Shown here in pieces: positions 13,598-16,628 of a DNA stretch of 16,628 bases. The DNA lies in assembly GCA_036803245.1 (NCBI GenBank), contig DAIRUQ010000061.1, positions 1-16,628 of the forward strand. The letters are read 5' to 3'. Under the pieces are notes generated by a model. That model was given only the letters and a program-made list of their open reading frames with translations. It made no database searches and was not told the DNA's origin. Position numbers and translations under genes: made by a program. Positions within the stretch are counted from its first letter, which is position 1. Each line of letters starts with the position of its first letter. This DNA comes from DAIRUQ01 sp036803245 (GTDB taxonomy: Bacteria > Chloroflexota > Anaerolineae > UBA1429).

Positions 13598-15139
13598 GTG
13601 ATCTGGTTCGTCTCAATCCTCCCACTCCCGATCCTGGTCGCCGTGCTGGCGCGCCTGGTGCCTTCGCGCGTAAGGCGCCTCGGCGCGGGATATGCGCTGG
13701 CCGCGTCCCTGGCCTTGGTGGCGGCGCTCATCATTCTGCCGCAATCCGCTGGTTGGCCAGTCAAGGCGCGCTACCACCTCCTCAGTGACACACCGCTCTA
13801 TGTGCGGCTAGCCGTCGACGGCCTCACGGCCACAGCGGCCACGGCACTGCTTCTTGTGGCGGCCTGGGACGTTCTGGTCCGCCAGGTGGATGGCTCACCC
13901 TCCAACGACGTCATCGCCCTGGTGGTGACGTCGGCCCTCCTGGTGTTCATGTCCGCCAACGCGTTGACACTCTTGCTTAGCTGGAGTGGCTTTGGCCTGC
14001 TACGAGCCATCCTGGCGGCTAACGACCGCGACGCTCGCAGCCGCCCAGTGATCGCTAGCGAGCTTGGATCGCTGACGGCGCTGCTGGCGGCCATGCAGCC
14101 GTTGGGGCTCGCTGGCCTCTCAGCGCCCACGTTGACGGGGGAAGCGCCCGCCATGACCGGCTGGTTGGTGTTGGTCGCCTGCGCCCTGCGGATGGGCATC
14201 TATCCGCTCCAAGCGGGTGGCGCCCAGCGGATCCACGTCAGGCTGGCGAGCACGCTCACGGGTCTCTACCTCTTGCTGCGCACCGCTCCCGCCGTGGGGG
14301 TTGCGCCGCTGGCGTTCGTCCTGCTGGCAACGGTTGTAGGCGCCGTGGCGTTTCGCTCGGAGGCCGTGCGAGACGAATGGCCCTGGTTGCTCCAGCACGC
14401 TATTCTCCTGGGGGCCTTGGCTGCCACACTCGGCTCGGCGGGAGGCCTACCAGGACTGGCCCTATTCGTCTGCGTATCTCTTTGCCAACCTGCGCTACTG
14501 CGGCTGCAGGAGGAGCACGCCCACCCGTGGGATCTCATGGGACTCTTGGCTTTGGGGGGCATGGTCCCCACGGTTGGGTGGGCAGCCTGGACGAGGCTAC
14601 TTGGGCCAGCCAGCCTCCTCGGTCCACGGTGGGCACCCCTGCTCCTCGGTTGCAGCTTTGCGCTCTGCGCCTGTGTTCTGGGGCATGGCCTACGCCAACG
14701 ATGGGCTAGTGGCGAGGTCGTCTGGCGACGACTATTGCGCTGGCAAGATGCCTGGAGGTCGCTGCCAGCTCTGGCCGTTATCCTGCTGGGGGTTTGGCCG
14801 AACGCCGTAGGCTTGAGCGGGCAAGCACCGCCCTGGCAGGTGCTGGAAGCGGCCCCCGAGCCGTCGTCCATAAGCGTGACCTGGCCGCTGGCGCTGGGCA
14901 TCGCCGTCCTTACGACCATCTCGTTTGGCCTCGGTTGGCTACGCCCCACCGAGCGAGCCGACGAGCGGCCTGCCACCGCCGAGGGGGGCGTCACGCAGGC
15001 GGTCCGCGCCTCGCTGGATAGCATCGAGCGCATCCGCAAAGCCATCGCCGACGTCGACATCACCCTGCGAGATCACGCCACCCTCGCGTGGACCGCGCTG
15101 GCCGCCACCGCGCTGCTGCTCTGGTTGCGGGGGAGATAG
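13598..15139 (+). CDS. Divergent NuoL/HyfD-like membrane subunit
   Basis: A 513-residue protein with about 13-14 hydrophobic helices, best read as a distant member of the proton-conducting subunit family of complex I, Mrp antiporters and group 4 hydrogenases. The alignable core is LLLSWSGFGLLRAIL, in place of the TM5 W-E motif, and CALRMGIYPLQ, in place of the TM7 K-S-A-x-x-P-L-H motif. By eye the TM5 Glu is Ser130, the TM7 Lys is Arg198 and the His is Gln205. The C-terminus carries an amphipathic stretch (SLDSIERIRKAIADVDITL) before a last helix. GTG 13598 is the first possible start because a TAG lies two codons upstream; its ribosome site is weak. It is the first gene after a clear promoter and ends four bases before the next start. 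Family membership is an inference from weak motifs and from its two neighbours. Confidence 0.62.
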   Translation: MIWFVSILPLPILVAVLARLVPSRVRRLGAGYALAASLALVAALIILPQSAGWPVKARYHLLSDTPLYVRLAVDGLTATAATALLLVAAWDVLVRQVDGSPSNDVIALVVTSALLVFMSANALTLLLSWSGFGLLRAILAANDRDARSRPVIASELGSLTALLAAMQPLGLAGLSAPTLTGEAPAMTGWLVLVACALRMGIYPLQAGGAQRIHVRLASTLTGLYLLLRTAPAVGVAPLAFVLLATVVGAVAFRSEAVRDEWPWLLQHAILLGALAATLGSAGGLPGLALFVCVSLCQPALLRLQEEHAHPWDLMGLLALGGMVPTVGWAAWTRLLGPASLLGPRWAPLLLGCSFALCACVLGHGLRQRWASGEVVWRRLLRWQDAWRSLPALAVILLGVWPNAVGLSGQAPPWQVLEAAPEPSSISVTWPLALGIAVLTTISFGLGWLRPTERADERPATAEGGVTQAVRASLDSIERIRKAIADVDITLRDHATLAWTALAATALLLWLRGR

Positions 15140-15143
15140 TCGC

Positions 15144-15758
15144 ATGGACAGCCTCTGCGAGATGATCCAGACGCTCGCCCAGCAGCCCGTCACCCTTGCG
15201 CTGGTTGCCCTGAGCGCGGGGGGGCTCCTCCTGTTGTTTGGCGGGAGCTCTTGGCATCCCCTGCTAATGTGGCCACTAAGCATTGCCCTGGCCATCCTGG
15301 CGGGCGGGCCTCCCCTCTGCGAAATGGTCTTGCTGCGCGCGGCTCTGGGCCTCTTTGCGACCGTGATCCTGTTGCTTGGCCGCGGGGCGCCAGCACCATC
15401 GAGCTGGCGGATTCGCCTGGGCGCCTTGGCCATGCGGACGCTGTCGGGAGGGTTGGCGGCGGCCGCGGCCGTGTCGTTCGTCCAGACCAGCGGACTCACA
15501 CCGGACCATCCCGAGGCCTGGCGCGCCCTTGCTGGGGTCGGTGCTTTGGGCGCCGCGCATGCGCTGGTCAGTCGCGCTCCGCGAGGTGTCGCCACGGGCA
15601 TCATCATCCTGCTCATGGCCCTCGAGGGAGCCTTGTGGCTCTTCAGGCCCAGCCTCTTGGTGCTGGCGGGTAGTTCGGCGCTTGCCCTGATGGTGGCGCT
15701 GGCTGGCGCACTACACCAAGAGGTCCACCTAGCTGACCTGGTAGAGAAGGAAGCATGA
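15144..15758 (+). CDS. HyfE/NuoK-like small membrane subunit
   Basis: A 204-residue protein with about six to seven hydrophobic helices. Its length and C-terminal half resemble HyfE of hydrogenase-4 (about 216 residues): a basic turn SRAPRG before a helix with a buried glutamate (MALEGALWLF, Glu161), then a helix ending in the cytosolic tail HLADLVEKEA, close to where HyfE has V-N-N-L-T-A-L. HyfE and NuoK share this helix-borne glutamate, thought to lie on the proton path. The ATG at 15144 has GGGGGAG eight bases upstream. It lies four bases after the previous stop and its own stop overlaps the next ATG, so the three genes are translationally coupled. On sequence alone it would be a hypothetical protein; position between two complex-I-like genes supports the call. 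Confidence 0.6.
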   Translation: MDSLCEMIQTLAQQPVTLALVALSAGGLLLLFGGSSWHPLLMWPLSIALAILAGGPPLCEMVLLRAALGLFATVILLLGRGAPAPSSWRIRLGALAMRTLSGGLAAAAAVSFVQTSGLTPDHPEAWRALAGVGALGAAHALVSRAPRGVATGIIILLMALEGALWLFRPSLLVLAGSSALALMVALAGALHQEVHLADLVEKEA

Positions 15759-16628
15759 GCGATCTCGTCTGGTTTGTCGGCCTGCCGCTGGTGGGTGCCG
15801 CCGTCATTCTCCTGGTGCGCCGATGGGCCCTGATCGCGGGCCCGCTGGCGGGCGGAACGTTGATCGCGGCCGCCATCGTAGCGGCTGGATCCGGCTCGAG
15901 CCAGCCCATGGAGCTGCTGGGGCAGACCTTTGCACTGGCTCCAGCCGCAAGTCAGAGCCTGACCTATGCCTATGCGCTGGTAGGGGCTGCCTGCGTCATA
16001 TCCTCTCGACGAGGCCACGATGGGTTGCTCTATGGCATCGTGTTAGCCAGTGCGGCGCTCGCCACGGCAGCACTGGCCGCGCATAGCGTCGAGATCATGG
16101 CCTATGCCGCAGCCGGAGGGCTCCTCAGCCTGGCCATGGCGGCTCCCCTGGCCGGAGCCAAGCCCCATCTCCAGAGCATCCATGCCGTCGGGGTGATGGC
16201 ACTGCTCCCGCCGCTGATGATGGCGCCCTTTTGGTTGCTGGCGAGTCAGCAGGTCGCCCCGATCAGTGAGGCCGCGCTGCAGACAGCCAGCGTCTTGGCT
16301 GTGGTGGCGGGGGCTCTAGTCCTGGGGCTTTTCCCGCTACACCTCTGGCGTTCGGCCGTGCAGACCACCGGACACCCCGCCCTGACCATGGCAGCCATCA
16401 CGTGGGGAGCCCTGCTAGGGCTCCAGTACCTGGGCCGACTCATCCAGGTGCCGACGTGGCCGCGCTTCTGGGGTCTGGCTAGGCCGCTACTGCTGTATGG
16501 AGGAGCGCTCACTGCCCTGGTGGGCGGCGTGATGAGTACGGTACACACGCAACGCCGTCAAGTTCTGGGCCACGCATCACTCGCGTACTGGGGCGGAACC
16601 ATCGTGCATCTGGCGCAGGCGCTCCCAG
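15755..16628 (+). CDS. Divergent NuoM/N/HyfF-like membrane subunit, runs off the right edge
   Basis: The frame opens at ATG 15755 (ATGA overlap with the preceding stop, AAGGA just upstream) and stays open to the last base, giving at least 291 residues. It is the clearest member of the trio: VEIMAYAAAGGLLSLA keeps the TM5 glutamate (Glu113), GLFPLHLW keeps the P-L-H-x-W core of TM7 (His196), and TQRRQVLGHASLAYWGG matches the K-R-x-L-A-Y-S-S-I-x-x-x-G region of the proton-conducting transporter family. The TM7 lysine position appears to be Val189, and the lysine of the following helix is also missing by eye. The family moves H+ or Na+ across the membrane as part of a larger complex; here the catalytic or partner subunits must lie beyond the window. 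The C-terminal third or more is not seen. Confidence 0.72.
   Translation, partial: MSDLVWFVGLPLVGAAVILLVRRWALIAGPLAGGTLIAAAIVAAGSGSSQPMELLGQTFALAPAASQSLTYAYALVGAACVISSRRGHDGLLYGIVLASAALATAALAAHSVEIMAYAAAGGLLSLAMAAPLAGAKPHLQSIHAVGVMALLPPLMMAPFWLLASQQVAPISEAALQTASVLAVVAGALVLGLFPLHLWRSAVQTTGHPALTMAAITWGALLGLQYLGRLIQVPTWPRFWGLARPLLLYGGALTALVGGVMSTVHTQRRQVLGHASLAYWGGTIVHLAQALP

Noticed and set aside
14939..16018. Minus-strand open frame of 359 codons
   Set aside because: It is antisense to the complex-I-like genes, with Ser/Arg/Pro-rich shadow composition and no domain pattern.

Overview
The window looks like a piece of a scaffold from a high-GC bacterium, probably assembled from a metagenome. 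It carries an N run of exactly 100 bases at 1220-1319. Gene content (a GQCDRA-type TPR protein, a DUF2723 membrane glycosyltransferase, a Yip1 membrane protein, a PcrA helicase with a C-terminal tudor-like tail, an SePSK-like FGGY kinase) and GTG starts next to good Shine-Dalgarno sites suggest Chloroflexota, perhaps Anaerolineae-like. That placement rests on recalled family resemblance, not on a search. I saw no rRNA, tRNA, CRISPR array, insertion sequence, phage gene or other mobile element. No gene-free stretch exceeds 300 bases; the longest is about 178 bases (13420-13597).

Layout. 1-1760: a strong promoter and a TPR protein that runs into the gap, then nucleoside diphosphate kinase (ndk) coming out of the gap, closed by a hairpin terminator. 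1851-3707: an EamA exporter, an overlapping half-length AI-2E-type permease, and L-rhamnose mutarotase (rhaM). A perfect 11-bp hairpin then separates this rightward group from a convergent operon (3765-6550) encoding an FGGY sugar kinase and a phosphohexomutase, coupled by an ATGA overlap. 6656-7690: a divergent UroD/MtaA-like methyltransferase gene. 7703-8926: a leftward anaerobic sulfatase-maturase-like radical SAM/SPASM enzyme with a SEC-C tail. 9078-12918: a rightward PcrA/UvrD helicase overlapping a DUF2723 membrane protein. 12892-13419: a leftward Yip1-family protein.

13598 to the right edge: a clean promoter drives three tightly packed membrane-protein genes. They look like a NuoL/HyfD-type subunit, a HyfE/NuoK-type subunit and a NuoM/N/HyfF-type subunit, in the same order as hyfD-hyfE-hyfF of hydrogenase-4. 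The first and third have lost different hallmark charged residues of the proton-channel family. This open-ended module is the best candidate for an undescribed system here.

Most of the rest is housekeeping or carbohydrate metabolism. The mutarotase, kinase and mutase could share sugar handling, but nothing in the sequence proves a single pathway. Promoters could be assigned with confidence before the TPR gene, the radical SAM gene, the helicase and the complex-I-like module.
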